This document shows, piece by piece, positions 46,128-58,491 of a DNA stretch of 64,000 nucleotides. Origin of the DNA: Neckera pumila. Its lineage: Eukaryota > Streptophyta > Bryopsida > Hypnales > Neckeraceae. Both the position numbers and the translations under genes were made by a program. Position 1 is the first letter of the stretch; each line of letters opens with the position of its first letter. Below the pieces are notes generated by a model. The model ran no database searches. It was not told the DNA's origin and saw only the letters and a list, made by a program, of their open reading frames with translations. The stretch is taken from contig OZ018412.1 in assembly GCA_963969595.1 (NCBI GenBank), positions 250,501 to 314,500 of the forward strand, in the 5' to 3' direction.

Positions 46128-46353
46128 CACACAACTCCAAGCTAGCTAATCAATGAATCACACATTATCCTTCAAATTCAAATTTTTCTGTCAAAATCCT
46201 ATCAAAACCACGTTGAAATCCTATCCTGAACCCTACCAAAAACACAACTCCAAGCTAGCTAATCAACAAACCACACATTATCCTTCAAATTCAAATTTTT
46301 CTGTCAAAATCCTATCAAAACCACATTGAAATCCTATCCTGAATCCTACCAAA
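46128..46353 (+). repeat. 113-base tandem duplication
   Basis: ACAACTCCAAGCTAGCTAAT occurs at 46131 and 46244, and the following 90 bases are almost identical in the two copies. The sequence has no coding signal. Confidence 0.9.
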
Positions 46354-46409
46354 AACACAACCAAGTAGCCTAAGCTAGTTGCAATAAACAATTTTTTGCC
46401 ATTGTTGTC

Positions 46410-46520
46410 ACATTGAACAAGTTAGGATCACCAAACATTTTGTACAGGTGGACATATCAGGAGGTTTAGACAAAGCAGATGGACAATGTGACTACCTTAA
46501 AGTAGCCACATTAGGCATGT
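46410..46520 (+). repeat. Interspersed repeat with palindromic core, copy 2
   Basis: CACATTGAACAAGTTAGGATCACC leads into GGACAATGTGACTACC and TTAAAGTAGCCACATTAGG. It is the inverse of copy 1 at 45.4 kb; the palindrome has two changes. Confidence 0.55.
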
Positions 46521-47189
46521 CAGAGTCTTAGGGGTTTGGAGCTTCTGAGTGTTGAATTTTGGTACATTTGTGGTTTTTGTGGTTGCACTGTGCACTCATT
46601 TCTTATTCTTCTTTGGAGAAATTATTGATTCAGGTATCTCTCATTGTCAGTATGACAAACTTGGTAGGCTCTATCCACCCAGTTGAGGTTGGTAGAGTTT
46701 ATCTGATGGGCTTCCAGTTCCTTGGGGAGCTCAATGAGGTATCGCCGTTGGTGCCTCCTCCTCCTTGTTTGCACCTTTCAAGCGGAGATTGGCTTGTTCA
46801 AGATGCACATCATTCATCGTTACATCCACGAATACATCACATCAGGCGCCATTTTGGTGTGGTTTTACAGTGACATCCGACCACACACAATGCTGTCATT
46901 TTGATTGGCACTTCGCAGCCACACCAGCCCCATCAGTATGTTCCTTGGTATGGTACTCCAAGAATCCCCAACCACCAGATGAGCGAGGTCTTGATGCCTA
47001 CACCTAGAGATGTCTTCATTCCAGGGAGGCAACTCAATTATAAAAGGCACGGCTGTGCGGCATAATAAGATAATTTTATACTTGCTTTTTCATTTATAAT
47101 AACTAATAATAAGTCAATTAAGACTTGTTCAATCATTTATAATAACTAATAATGAATGAAGGTTATTATTATGCCCTTATCATTGTTGT

Positions 47190-47380
47190 TACATTGGGCA
47201 AGTTAGAATCACCGGATGACCTGGATGGGTGGATATATCAGACAATTCAGACATATCAAGCGGACAATGTGATCACTTTAAAGTAGTCACAATAGGCAAG
47301 TTAGGGTCATTGGACGTCTTAGACGGGTGGGCAAAAATCGGACAGTTTGGACGGACAATCCGTTCAATGTGACAACTATG
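47190..47380 (+). repeat. Interspersed repeat with palindromic core, copy 3
   Basis: GGGCAAGTTAGAATCACCGG, TCACTTTAAAGTAGTCACAA and GGACGGACAATCCGTTCAAT appear in the same order as in copies 1 (inverted) and 2. The last block recurs at 48165-48200. Confidence 0.55.
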
Positions 47381-47699
47381 ACCTTTATTGTATAAAAAAA
47401 CTTATAATACGTTCTAAAATTCAAGGCCCTACTTGTCCTCACACCCTTGTATAGTAAATTGCCTTATTTTTTATATCCCAAATACATATTCTAAAAGCTC
47501 TCAATGTCTTCTTTCTAATGAGATATATATATCATCACAGTCATAAGTGATTAAGTCGTAGTCTTTTGTAAAATAAGGCATATTAAATCTCTATATAATA
47601 AATGGGAGTCGCCCCCTTGGGGTCTTCATTGAGCGGCAAGGATATTTAAATTTTACCCATGCTATTTGTGTTCGTGTGATTGTCTCTAGTGAGTATGAT

Positions 47700-48200
47700 T
47701 CATTGACTGTTCCAGGTCAATCATCTTTTAAAGATGCCTCTAGCAGCTTGGAAGGGCTTCCTATAACTTTGCACACCAACGAGGTGCAAAAGCTCTTTAG
47801 ATTGCATGAAGGTTATTGGAGTGGGGTTTGATTTAATGAAGATGGTTTGCCATTGGATAGTGACGGTGGTGGCGGCAGCCGTGATGGTGAAGATACTTCA
47901 AATTCTCTTGACAAGACTCCAGAGGCCCTTAGTCGAGCAGCATAGAAGGTCACAATGCCTCCTATTTTCCCCGTTGTTCCCGGAGGCAACGTTGGGACAA
48001 TGCACAATCCCATAGACCCTGTGACAGGTCTTTCAGCCTCTCAGCTCATGCGCCTTGCAAGGGAGGAAGAAGATTTTCGAGCTACTGAGCTTGAGTTCAT
48101 GCAAGGAATAGGAGTAGGAGATCTTTCTCTAGATGTTGCACCGACATTGCGGACAAGAAGACAAATTGGACAATTAGTACAAACAATCCGTTCAATGTAA
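47700..48200 (+). pseudogene. Broken open frame of unknown family
   Basis: One frame reads FKDASSSLEGLPITLHTNEV and onward from about 47720, is stopped by TGA at about 47829-47831 and by TAG at about 47943-47945, and continues in the same frame as PPIFPVVPGGNVGTMHNP and LSASQLMRLAREEEDFRA to the stop at 48198. Codon composition looks protein-like across both stops, so this is probably a decayed gene or element-encoded protein. The last 12 residues come from the neighbouring interspersed repeat. No family was recognised. Confidence 0.4.
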
Positions 48201-49481
48201 AAACTATGTTCCTTGCCTCTAGTGTGAATGCTTACACTACAAAACAAAATAAATCTAAGAAACTTGATGATTCTACGATAAGCATTCACTGGCATAAGGT
48301 GTATTTAAGAGATATTTGTGAACAGAGCACAACCAAAAAATATTTTGCTGATGGTAGGAATCTAAAAATCTTGTTGACCAACATGTTCGAGAATCACTTG
48401 AGAGAGACAGTGCCAAACTCACAAAAAGGAAGATGATGCAACAAACTAAAAGAAACCTTTTGAAATCTTGTCAGTGACCTACAAGTGAAGCATGCTATCA
48501 ATTATGACTTTTTCTTTTAGAATCATGTCAAAGGAACTCATTGAGACCAATAAAGATAATCTAAGAATATTGAAATTCCATCACCACTGACATGGAATCA
48601 AGGTTTAATCTTTAACTTCTAAACGTCAGACTGTGTGACCATGACAAAAAATGGGAAAAGGACTCAAAGCCGTGGATAAAACTAACTTCAATAAACAAGT
48701 TGAGTTAGTACTATGAAACTTCAAAGTCACTACAAATCATGTCGTGAATGATACTAGAAGGGTTTACTATAATCTGAAATCCAGATACTGAATTCGCCCT
48801 CAGTTGCATCCTCAATTAGAAATATGAAATGTATAATTGAGTAGATTGACAATACGATCAATCCAAATATGAAACATAGGCAAGGAGAGAACTAAAAGCA
48901 ATGCCCAATCTTAATTATAATTTACACAAATGTTTGGATTACCTCCAAAGCTTATAATTGTACAAGGAAAACTCCCAAAAAAGAAAAAAATGGAAAAAAA
49001 TGAAGTGAAGAAGTCAAGATCTTGGACTTACAATGCCATCTTCTCTTTAAAGTGGAATCAGCCTATAGACAAAAAAAAGCATCTCAGATTGACCATTCAC
49101 TCTAATCTTTAGGAGGAGCACATAATAATAGGAGAGCATGGATTGTACTAAAGAGAGGAATTGAATTCTATAAAAAAAAACTCACAAGAAAAAATCCAAA
49201 CAAAGATTGTGATGAAAACACCAAGCAGCAAAGGTATTGCAGATGGTTAGTGAATAATTACGTACAATTGGGCCTAATGACCGGCCCTCTTCTATTGCTA
49301 CCCATCTATGCCTGCTGTGGGCACTTTATTCCCACCCTTGGAATAAAGTATACACAAAGCCAAGCTCTTGTGATTGTGAGGTCAAACTCCTAAGGGGTGT
49401 CTAACAACATGTAATCCAGTTGAGCCTTCCAAGCAATGGATCTTTGTTGTTTCCTACTCCTAACTATTTACTAGTTAATAC
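48201..49481. other. AT-rich intergenic DNA
   Basis: No gene or element recognised; chance frames only. Confidence 0.4.
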
Positions 49482-49485
49482 TTAA

Positions 49486-50398
49486 CCCCTAAAGGACCGG
49501 TTTTCCCCTCGGGGACAATTTGGGTCCAGGCAGGTTTCTACTATTTTAATTTTTAGCAGTATTTTTTGGGATTTTTTGAGGTTGTATATTTTTGCAAGAG
49601 CTTTGTGAACATATAACTTTTATTTTTATTGATGCCCGGGGGCAAAAGTTATGGCACAATAAGTAAAAATGGAGTTTGGCGGGCAGCACAAAAAAAATCA
49701 CAAAAAGTCAAAATAATTTTTTTTTAATTTTCTGACTCAAAGACTATATTTTTTTCTACATGTGAAGCTTTGTTTCATTCAATTTGGACTAATAATGAGA
49801 AAGTCATTGACAATCTTAGTTTTTCGGGCAATCTAAGCATCTTCTTGAAAAAATAACTTATAGAATTCATTTTTGAATGCAATTTTTAGAATTTTCCAAA
49901 AAAATTTGGTAGACAGGGTTATATTTTCTTGCTAGAACAATCTCACCTTTGGAATTATTGTGATTCAATTCTATCTAAAAGCTATTAACAATTTAGTTTT
50001 TTCTTCAATCTTGAACCCACCTCTACTTAAAAAAATTTTAATGAGTGAAAATTAAGTGCAATTTTTTTGGTAGATTCTCAACTCAACTACTTAACATAAA
50101 TAAGTAGAAAATCAAAATCAGTAGTGCAAAAAATTTGAACTAAAAAGATTCAAAGCCAAAAAATCTAATCAAGCAAGGTGGAAAAAAACTTGTTTTCTTC
50201 ACTTTAAATGCATATATCTTGCAATCTACGAGGTCAAAGTTTCTGAAATTTCTTCCACGTATTTATATACTAGTCAAGTATAAGTTCCTATGGTTGGATA
50301 TGCAAAATAAAACAATTTCTTAAACTCTTTTCTCTTTGCAGTAGAGATGATAGTTTTGAGTGTTTTTTAGTAGGAAAATCACCTTGGTCCTTTAGGGG
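49486..50398 (+). mobile_element. TTAA-flanked CCCCTAAA element, copy A2 (best preserved)
   Basis: Perfect TTAA copies flank it at 49482-49485 and 50399-50402. The termini are a perfect 13-base inverted pair, CCCCTAAAGGACC and GGTCCTTTAGGGG. Length is 913 bases. The body matches copy A1 (1464-2386) inverted along nearly its full length. Features such as TTAA target sites and termini starting CCC are those of the piggyBac superfamily. No transposase frame is visible. Superfamily assignment from the ends alone is inference. Confidence 0.8.
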
Positions 50399-50402
50399 TT
50401 AA

Positions 50403-51100
50403 TCAAAATAACCAAACTAAACCAATTGTTAGAATTGGCGATCAATTTTCACTTTAAATGCCAAAATTGAGGTCCAATAGTCGTTAGTCAAACAAAATGA
50501 AAAGATAACTTAATCTGTAGGGTTTGTTTTGCCCTTCCTTAAATAACAAAGAATTCTAACTTCAACGGAGATCTCTAGCAAATAATAATGGATGAAGCTT
50601 TAACTTAAATTATCTTTGGTAAACCTTATAAACTTTTGAGATAGATTCTCAACTATTTTTTACTAGTCGGATAAACTTGGAATTATACTGTTATCCTTGG
50701 AGATTGATGTTTTTATCTTTTTATCTTTGCCTTTAATTTTTTAAGAAGGTAAAAACTCCTAACATTTAGCTTTTTGATTTAAACGTTATTTATTGTGAAT
50801 TTTGACCGTGTCGGTTCATCAAAATTCTTATGTAATTCTTTTTTACTCTAGGTTCTAACTTTTGACTTTTTAGGTAATTGTTGTTCTTTGTAAATTTTGA
50901 CCATGTTGGTTCATCAAAATTTTTACGTAATTTTTTTTTACCCTAAGGTTCCAAATTATCTCTATTTTAATCTTATATTCCAATACTCCTAAAATATTTC
51001 TAAATGGTTCCTAAATGAGTAAATTACTCTTTGTAATTCTTTTTATCCTTAGTAATAATCTCTCTATTGATTTTTATTTACTTGGATAAACATGGAGTTT
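50403..51100. other. AT-rich intergenic DNA with a local duplication
   Basis: TTTTGACCGTGTCGGTTCATCAAAATT-like and TTTTGACCATGTTGGTTCATC words repeat at about 50800 and 50895. No gene seen. Confidence 0.4.
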
Positions 51101-51530
51101 TGACTTTTGGCAAGTGTCACCAGCACGAGGTGGAGAATTGATTGACTTGGGAGATCCAGCTCTAAAGGTGAGACCGAAAACCAAGCCGGAAACCCGGCTG
51201 AAGAAGAGGACAGAAATAGTGGAAGTCGAGGTCACGGATCCGGATGAAGAACTCAAGATTGTGGAGCCCGAGAAACAATTGAAACTCCAAAAGTCTGAGA
51301 AGCGGAAACCGGAAGGTAAGAAGCTGGTGAAACAACAGATTGAAGACTCCGAATCCGGAGAATTCGAGTCAGGATCAGAGTTTAAGGAAGATACGGAGGA
51401 GGAGGAGACGTCTCCTGCAACCCGTCAAAACCCGCCCCGAGCCGCCAAGATGACGCCAGCAAAGAGTTCCGATAAGCCGGCAACCAAACAGGGGGCCGGA
51501 AATTCAAAGAAATCCCGGGTGGACAAGTAG
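51090..51530 (+). CDS. Charged, disordered open frame (possible gag-like or exon fragment)
   Basis: The frame is open from 51090, has no ATG at its start and ends TAG at 51528-51530. It encodes about 145 residues rich in Lys, Glu, Pro and Ser (for example ELIDLGDPALKVRPKTKP and SESGEFESGSEFKEDTEEEE), without zinc knuckle, protease or other domain. It could be the 3' exon of a nuclear-type disordered protein or the tail of a retroelement gag. The surrounding 1.5 kb shares its unusual richness in CCGG words. Function unknown. Confidence 0.4.
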   Translation, partial: TWSFDFWQVSPARGGELIDLGDPALKVRPKTKPETRLKKRTEIVEVEVTDPDEELKIVEPEKQLKLQKSEKRKPEGKKLVKQQIEDSESGEFESGSEFKEDTEEEETSPATRQNPPRAAKMTPAKSSDKPATKQGAGNSKKSRVDK

Positions 51531-52600
51531 TTAGAAGGGAACTACTTGTAAAAGGTGGGTTAGAATTTAGATAGTTTAGTTCCGGAATCGGATTCCAAGC
51601 GTGGGCCTAATTTCCGGAAATTTAGGGATAAAGACTTTCCGATTTATTTGGGATTTTCTTAGAGTGTGCGGTTGCCCCGATTTGTAGGGAGCCCTTTTTC
51701 ACTTTTAGGGTGTTGACTTTGGTTTTGTTTTGGGTTTTTAAGGTGGGGCAAATTAGTTGCCCCTCATTCCTTCCTAGTTGATATTCAATTGTATCTCATT
51801 CCCTTTTTGAAATTTGAACCCTTGGGTGTGCATTTTGGCTCTATCGGTGTATCCGGATTGTGTTGATTTATAGTCTGGATGTTGGAAAGAAAGGATGGGT
51901 GAGGAGGAATCCGGATTTAGGAGAATGCGGTTTGATCAAGGGTGTACTATTGTAATGTTGTTGGATTGTTGACTTAGGAGCTGTGCATAGTGTCTTTAAA
52001 TTACCAGAAGAGTAGTCCGGATCACAGAGTAGTGGGGAAGCGAGTCCGGTTGGCAACCCGTGCGGAGGTAAGCGCCCGCCCAAGGAAGCCCCCACCTTTT
52101 TGGAAGATCTGCCAACCTCAGAATTCATCTAACATCTAAAAAGATTATACCCCCGTATTTGTTCCGGACTCTGAGATCTGTCGTTATAGTAAAGGAAGGT
52201 GAAGTATTCTTGAGTGACCTGCTGCCCGGAATCACCATCCGGAAGTTGTGAGGATTCGGATCTTTTTGTCTTGCTGCAACATCTTGAATACTTGGGTGTT
52301 TTTGTTTTTGTTTGTTAGAATTGTAGGAGAACCAGAGTGGTGAAGTCCCTACCCCTCAAAAGATCAACTAGTAGACCCTCTGAAGGTAAAACAGAGGTAT
52401 CGAAAATCGGATTGGAAGAAAAAACGTAAACCGGATTCCGAATAGGTTAGGTTCCGGCCCGAGGGTTCCAAGTTTGTGTTTCGGATTGTGAAAGTATCCG
52501 AAAAATGGTAAATTGGTGAGAAGAAAGAAACAAAGAAAAGCCGGATAGCTAGAGTATGCTACATATAATCCGAAAATTCCCTGGGATGATATTTTGTGTT
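51531..52600. other. CCGG-rich non-coding stretch after the charged open frame
   Basis: TCCGG, CCGGA and CCGG words occur every 50-100 bases (for example TTCCGGAATCGGATTCC at about 51580, ATCCGGATT at about 51850 and 51910, CCATCCGGAAG at about 52233), while flanking DNA has almost none. The minus-strand frame 51868-52128 is not convincing. It could be retroelement LTR/leader sequence or a gene's 3' region. Confidence 0.35.
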
Positions 52601-52879
52601 ATCTTAGCACATTTTTGTGTTAAGGATACTTACGCCTAGATTGCACGTACGACAACGCCTGTATCCATTTTCCTTGTTAGCTTTCAAGTATTTTGCTTGT
52701 TTACTGGTTAGCTTTAGCAGAAACATGTGAATGTGTAGAAGTCAAATGAATATGACCTTTTGTAATGGACGTAGGAGGAAGATAGTGAACATCAATTGGC
52801 CTCATGTTTTCTATTTTTCATGAAGTATGTTGTAATGATATATTGTACAGAGGTACATATTTTCTTGGATTAAAAGCTG

Positions 52880-55800
52880 CCTTTTTCTAAATTTCCGTTG
52901 TGTAGGTTGAACTGTGGATGATTAGGAGATGATGCTGTTGGATGGCCCCGTGGATTCGAAATTGAAAGGGTAATGCAATCCTTCAGCTATGGTATAGTTC
53001 AATTTGGATACCTTCAAAATTTACATAGTGCAGGGGACTTGTAGTTTTGGGAGTCTCAGCAAGGTAAGTTCATGATCTCCTATTCCATATGTTTTCGGAA
53101 ACAAGATTAGTCTCTCTTGTTCAGCATTTTTTTTCATCTTTATGCACTTCTAGTGTATAATTACTTTTGTACATATTTATTTTTACTTTATCTGTAAGTA
53201 CTTCTGAAGAATTGGTGATGGAAAAAATAAGTTTGAAGAAATGCTCATATTACTGTTTGGTTGTAGCTTTTAATTTCTCCAATTGAAGTGTGTTTAAAAA
53301 ATATCATGCGTTAATCATGTGAAGCCTACAACACATTCATATTTCCTGTGGTCAGTTTTTTTCTGTTGCCTCATTGCATGGATTCATTTGTCTAGGATGC
53401 AGGAAGAGCGACTTCTTGAAAGTTAATTTGCAGAGGTCAATGTTAGAGCTGAAGGAAATGTTTGAGTGATGGACGATAGTGCACATGGTGAACAAGTCTA
53501 CTTTGTCGCTATGAATGGGAAAATTACTATCTTAGGTACGTTGGAGAAGTGCATGTGAACATTATTTGCTCTTGGTATTTGAATTAGCTATTCAACAAAC
53601 TCAAGCAATTGAAGTTTCTGTGATTGAATTAATGTAAATGGCACTATATGCTAGAAAAGATTTAAGTAATTTTAATTGAAGGGAATTCCTTTTGCTTGAA
53701 CATCATCTACATTATGTAGGCGGATTTTGACCGTCTATGATACTGATTTTCTAGCGTAATAAGAAACGTAATGTTGCATTGTCTTGCAGTTTGCTATCAA
53801 GAATAAGTGATTGTTTAAATGGAAGAGGGAAGGGGTACGCATCCATCCAATTTCAGTTTGACCTAACATCATTTTATCATGCACGGAGGCTTTGGAAACG
53901 TATTTTCTAACTAGAATTGAAGAAACTTATGTAGTGCGTACTAAATGAATTGAACTTGGTGGATCCTTTCCACCGAGTTAAAGCTTGGAGTGAATAATTG
54001 TACACAAAATCTTGCATTGAAAATGGAAAATACTAGTCCAAGTATAGTAAATGCAAGCGTATCATAGAGATTGCCTGAGTACCCTTGAATATTTAAGATC
54101 TTCAACCAGAAACAAATGTGTTTTGCATTTGAAGGTGCCACATGTGAGGGTCATTTTGTCTATAGTAAAGGAAAAAAAGAGAATGCGGCATTTACAGAGT
54201 AGTACTAAAAAGCATGATGTCCAATGAAATTTTCTTCATGATGTTTTGAAATGCTGAAATAGAGGAAGTTGATGTTCAGCAAGTATGTAGAGCTCATAGT
54301 CATAAACGGTTTCCTTACAAAAACAAAAGCATGAGGTAGTACTAAACCTTAGCGGCGGAGAACCATGTTGTTGTAGGTGGGTCCTTTGAATGTCAGCAGC
54401 TGTTGTTCTGTTGATTTCTTACTGTGAACTATTACTTCACTTTTATTTCATTTAGCAACGGAACATTTGAATTGTAACTAACCGTTGCGGTAGAACTAGA
54501 TTGACAAAGTGTGCTCCCTTCTCAGCCTCACATTCAACATGATTTGTTGAAGGCGTGTTCCATGCACAATTACAGAGACGATCAGGGGTTCCAATGTCAA
54601 TGCGTAACATTCAATTTGGACTATCTAATGAGAGTGAAGCGCATGTGACCTCCCTCAATGATGTCATGGCATTTGGCGAAGCATTTCCATCCATCACCAA
54701 ACGAGACATGCAGTTTCCCCTTCATTAAATGGACCATTATGTTCACAGGCCACAGAGCTAGACCTTTGTGGTATTCAACACGCACGCAACGATACATATT
54801 GTCACTGTTTGCTTGGACAAACCACGTAGGAATTGTTTGCAGTGAAAAGTAGTTGAAATGAACTTGAAGTATGAGCTACGCTTTGTAGAAGAAGGGGACA
54901 TAAAACTTTGCATAATGTAGAGAAGTTGAAAGATGTGAACTCCGTGATGATTTTTTATCTACAACAAATGAACTCAAATGTAATTGGGGCTCTTTTATCA
55001 TTGAATTTCAATAAAAGGGTGCAGCAATAATTGAAGTCATGGTTACTCATTCAACATGTGTATATGAAAGTATACGACACATAAGGTTTCTGCGCTATTG
55101 CCTTTTGTAAGTGGAACCGGTACAAGAAAACAGAGATAGAGCGACATTGCATACGGAAGTGAAGTTTGAGTTCCAATTGGTGAAGCACAACTTGACCGCA
55201 AGAGTGAGGGAGAAGAGACGGACCATGAACCGGAATGAGGACTTCTTCATGATTTTGTCAAAACATCTGCTGCTCCTGCGTGAGCAACAACCATGTAGTA
55301 TTGCGGCTTTTGCAGCTCCATTTCTTGCCATCCACGGTATTAGATACTGCGGCGGTAGAGTGATAGGAGAGTTGTGGAGAGAGTGCAGATGTGAAGACAA
55401 AGGAGCGACTAATATTTTACGCACAGGTGGATATACGGTAAGGAGTGGCGGAACTAATACTAAACTAATGGAATGTCATGTATGGGGTAGAATTCGGTTA
55501 ATTAAAGATATTTGATTTTACCAAACTTAGTTGATTACCTTTTAATTTCAGGGAATCTTTGATGATAATTACGCATCCCAGTAATGTAGTTGTATAGTTG
55601 ATGTGAAAGCCGTTATGAATATTCAGGATTTGGGAAGTGGCATGCTAGGACTCTAGGAGGGCCATGATTTGGAAATCCAAAATTTGGGAAGTGACATTCC
55701 GAATCGAAAACAGGTTGTATTGGTGGAACAAGGGGGAGTGGGATATTGGCTTAAAATACTTTTCTTCATCCAAAATTCAAGTCAAGAAGGAGGCACATGA

Positions 55801-57180
55801 AGTAAGGAATTTGGAGATAGTTGAAGTATATTTCCTATTTTTTAAAAGGGTATAGTATGATGTAATGATGAAAGGTTGTACATCATGTAGTAACACGTTG
55901 ACTTAGAATTGCAGCAGAAGAGGCGGGTATATAAATGGGAAACCTTTGTCGGCCTTTTCTATGACTAGCAGGACAGAAATGGATAAAATGTTTTTCATTT
56001 GAAGTGAATGGAGTAGTTGTCAGTAGCAAATAAATTTTAAAAGACATTTGAAGTGCACAATGCTGAATGCAATTTGAATTTGAACAAAAAGTTTTTTTGT
56101 GGTCATGTATCTACATCTTTATACTTCAATTGCACCGAAGTGAATTGCTAAATTGATGGATAGAACGAGGTCCCCAAAAGAAGAACCTCAGGGTCTGAAT
56201 GGACCAGCAAGCAATTTGAAGCTCATTTTAGGGTTTGAGTAGTCTTGGCCCATGAGGGTCTTGATTCTTGACTTTGGAGAAGGTACTCTTCCAAGGCCAC
56301 AAAGAGAGCGATACTGAGCTCAACGGTTGTACCGTGCGGCCGGGGTTTTTTCTCTCTCATAGTAGAGTTCATAATTCAGGGGGCTTTTGCGTTGCTGGTA
56401 AGTGAGGTCTTGCAAACTGAATTCTCACTTGATTATGATTGTATGACTGACAGTTTTGAATGAGCATGGACGAGTCTAGAGAGATGATCGTGCATACAAA
56501 TTAGATGAATTTTCATCACAACCGTATGCGTCTCCACTTGCAAAGGGCAAGAATTTGTGCATTTGACCTTGTAGGACAACAACCTGAGCATTTCAGTTAT
56601 GAAGATTATAATTTCGATCAATTTGATGGAGCGCATATGATGCGCTACGCAATTGCAGAGGACCGTGTGTTTGCGTTGCTCGTAAAGGGGAGGACAAACC
56701 AAGTTGGTATTGAATTTCAATCTCAAAGTACTGCTAATGTGTGGATGCCAGTGAAGACACACGACCAATGCACACCTACCGAAGAGGGTCTCCCAGTCGA
56801 ACTTTATGCTTGTGAAGATGATTTGATGGTTTTGATGCTTGAAAAGGTCGGTCGAAAGTATGGTAAAAAGCAGCGTTGCTGCTTTGTGGACTTTTCGAGA
56901 GGTGAGTGGCATGGCCTTCCAGAGTTTTTCCAAGAGTTTTGTTATCCTTGACTGCTGTGTCGAGTTTTTTGGAATGCTATTCCATTGGGGATTATGTAAG
57001 GCAAAGGCTTCAATTTGCGTCAGATTATGTGTTTGGCCCAGTGTGCAAGAATGTATTTTCATTAGGTGTCAGAATAGAAGCACTACAGGGATCAGTTTCG
57101 ATCCTACAAGAATCAGCCTCTCCTGAGATCAAATGTTTAAAGCCTTCTTGCACAATCATTGAAAGTAAGAGGTAAAGAGG
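52880..57180 (+). other. Gene-like region of uncertain status
   Basis: Composition is steadier than in the repeat fields. Plausible splice signals occur (TGTGTAG at 52903, TGCAGGGGAC at about 53031, GCAAGGTAAG at about 53060, TTAGGTACG at 53533). A short candidate first exon 53469-53535 reads MDDSAHGEQVYFVAMNGKI. Frames at 55111-55515 (134 codons) and 56505-56951 (148 codons) could be exons. No model joins them convincingly; it may be a lncRNA, a decayed gene, or a real gene with unrecognised exons. Confidence 0.3.
56505..56951 (+). CDS. Open frame resembling the C-terminal part of plant F-box proteins
   Basis: The frame encodes 148 residues. The stretch LPVELYACEDDLMVLMLEKV, then KQRCCFVDFSRGEWHGLPEF, follows the pattern seen in the C-terminal kelch-like part of many plant F-box proteins, where a line of the kind VELYAC..D.L.V is followed by a strand ending in W..LP. 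No F-box is present upstream in the same frame, so it is at best a terminal exon or a remnant. The start shown is only the first ATG. Confidence 0.35.
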   Translation: MNFHHNRMRLHLQRARICAFDLVGQQPEHFSYEDYNFDQFDGAHMMRYAIAEDRVFALLVKGRTNQVGIEFQSQSTANVWMPVKTHDQCTPTEEGLPVELYACEDDLMVLMLEKVGRKYGKKQRCCFVDFSRGEWHGLPEFFQEFCYP

Positions 57181-58490
57181 AGTTCACTATTGTCCGTGGA
57201 AAACAGTAGAGAATCCCATTTTCGGTTTGAAGATCTTTGGCTGTAGACCTGTAGGCGAGTCTTGCTGACCCCTGACGTACTATTTGAAGTCTAACTCAAC
57301 CTTTTGAAAGAGATGAGTGGTGGTTGGAAATAAGGAGAGATCAGTGCACACGAGATGAGCTCAAGTCCCTTTGCTTCAGTGTCGTCAAGCTCATATAGAA
57401 TCCATAAATAAGGTGGTATTGCTAGGATCAATTTGGTTCCAGAGAAACTATACATAGTGGATAATTCAGGTCATTGTGCTACTTCGTCTTTACTTACTAG
57501 CAGTTTTGGTTTTCTGCTTATAGACTATGTAAAATGCAATACAGGTGTTAGCATATGCTTGTGCTAATATTGTGATCTCCTTGAGCACCGCTAATTCTAT
57601 GTTGTATAGAAGTCCACAACTTGAGCGTGCTTTTGCCTACATTTTGAACCATGAAATAAACCTGTTTTGGTATTTTTTTTTTTGGTGTGTGTGAAAGTAC
57701 TTTAGAAAAAAAAAACCTCTTTAGTATTGGAGACAACCTAAACAAGTGTAAACAAGTAGGACTTGCAACTATCCAATCACACAATGTACAACATCTTTTA
57801 CTTGAAACAAAACCCTAAACAAAATCACAATATAAGTAAAATGACTTATTCAAAATGACTTAAGTTCAATTGAATGATACAAATATACTTATTATCCTAG
57901 AAGATTTCAAAATGAAGTTTTCGGTCTACAAACAATGAAATTTGAGAAAAACATTGCAGTTAACAATGCAAAGTTTCATTCATGCATTTTGCACTATGAA
58001 GAAGACATTTTGACCATTTGTAAATCATGCTTTGGCCTACTATGCATGTAGAATTATAAATAATTCCTAAGTGCCCAAATGACCAATAGAGGGAATTTTA
58101 AACTACTTCCAAAGTTTTAGGATGAGAATAGTACAAACTAAAAATATTTATAAATTAACCTACAATACCCCTAAAAGATAATTGTCCCCCAAAAGGAACG
58201 ATAAAAAATTTGCATGCTTTCCTTAGAAGTCAATCTTGAGTTGGATGTATCTTCAAAATTTAGACACACAAGGTGCAAAAAAGTACCTTCTTTGAAGATC
58301 ATCATTTTTTTGCAGGAGTTGTATCGATCATGCAATGCAAAAAAAATTCTTGCAAAGCTAATGCTTTGGGAAAACTTTTGCAAAACTCTTTTTCATTTGA
58401 GTTGTAGAATATTTGTAACTATCACGATTTAGGTTGAAATTGTTAAAAAAATACAACTGTAAAGTAAAAATCTCACTCTACGAGTAGTCA
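57181..58490. other. Intergenic, becoming AT-rich
   Basis: No coding region is supported. An AT-rich repeat-like segment begins at about 57800. Confidence 0.4.
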
Positions 58491-58491
58491 A

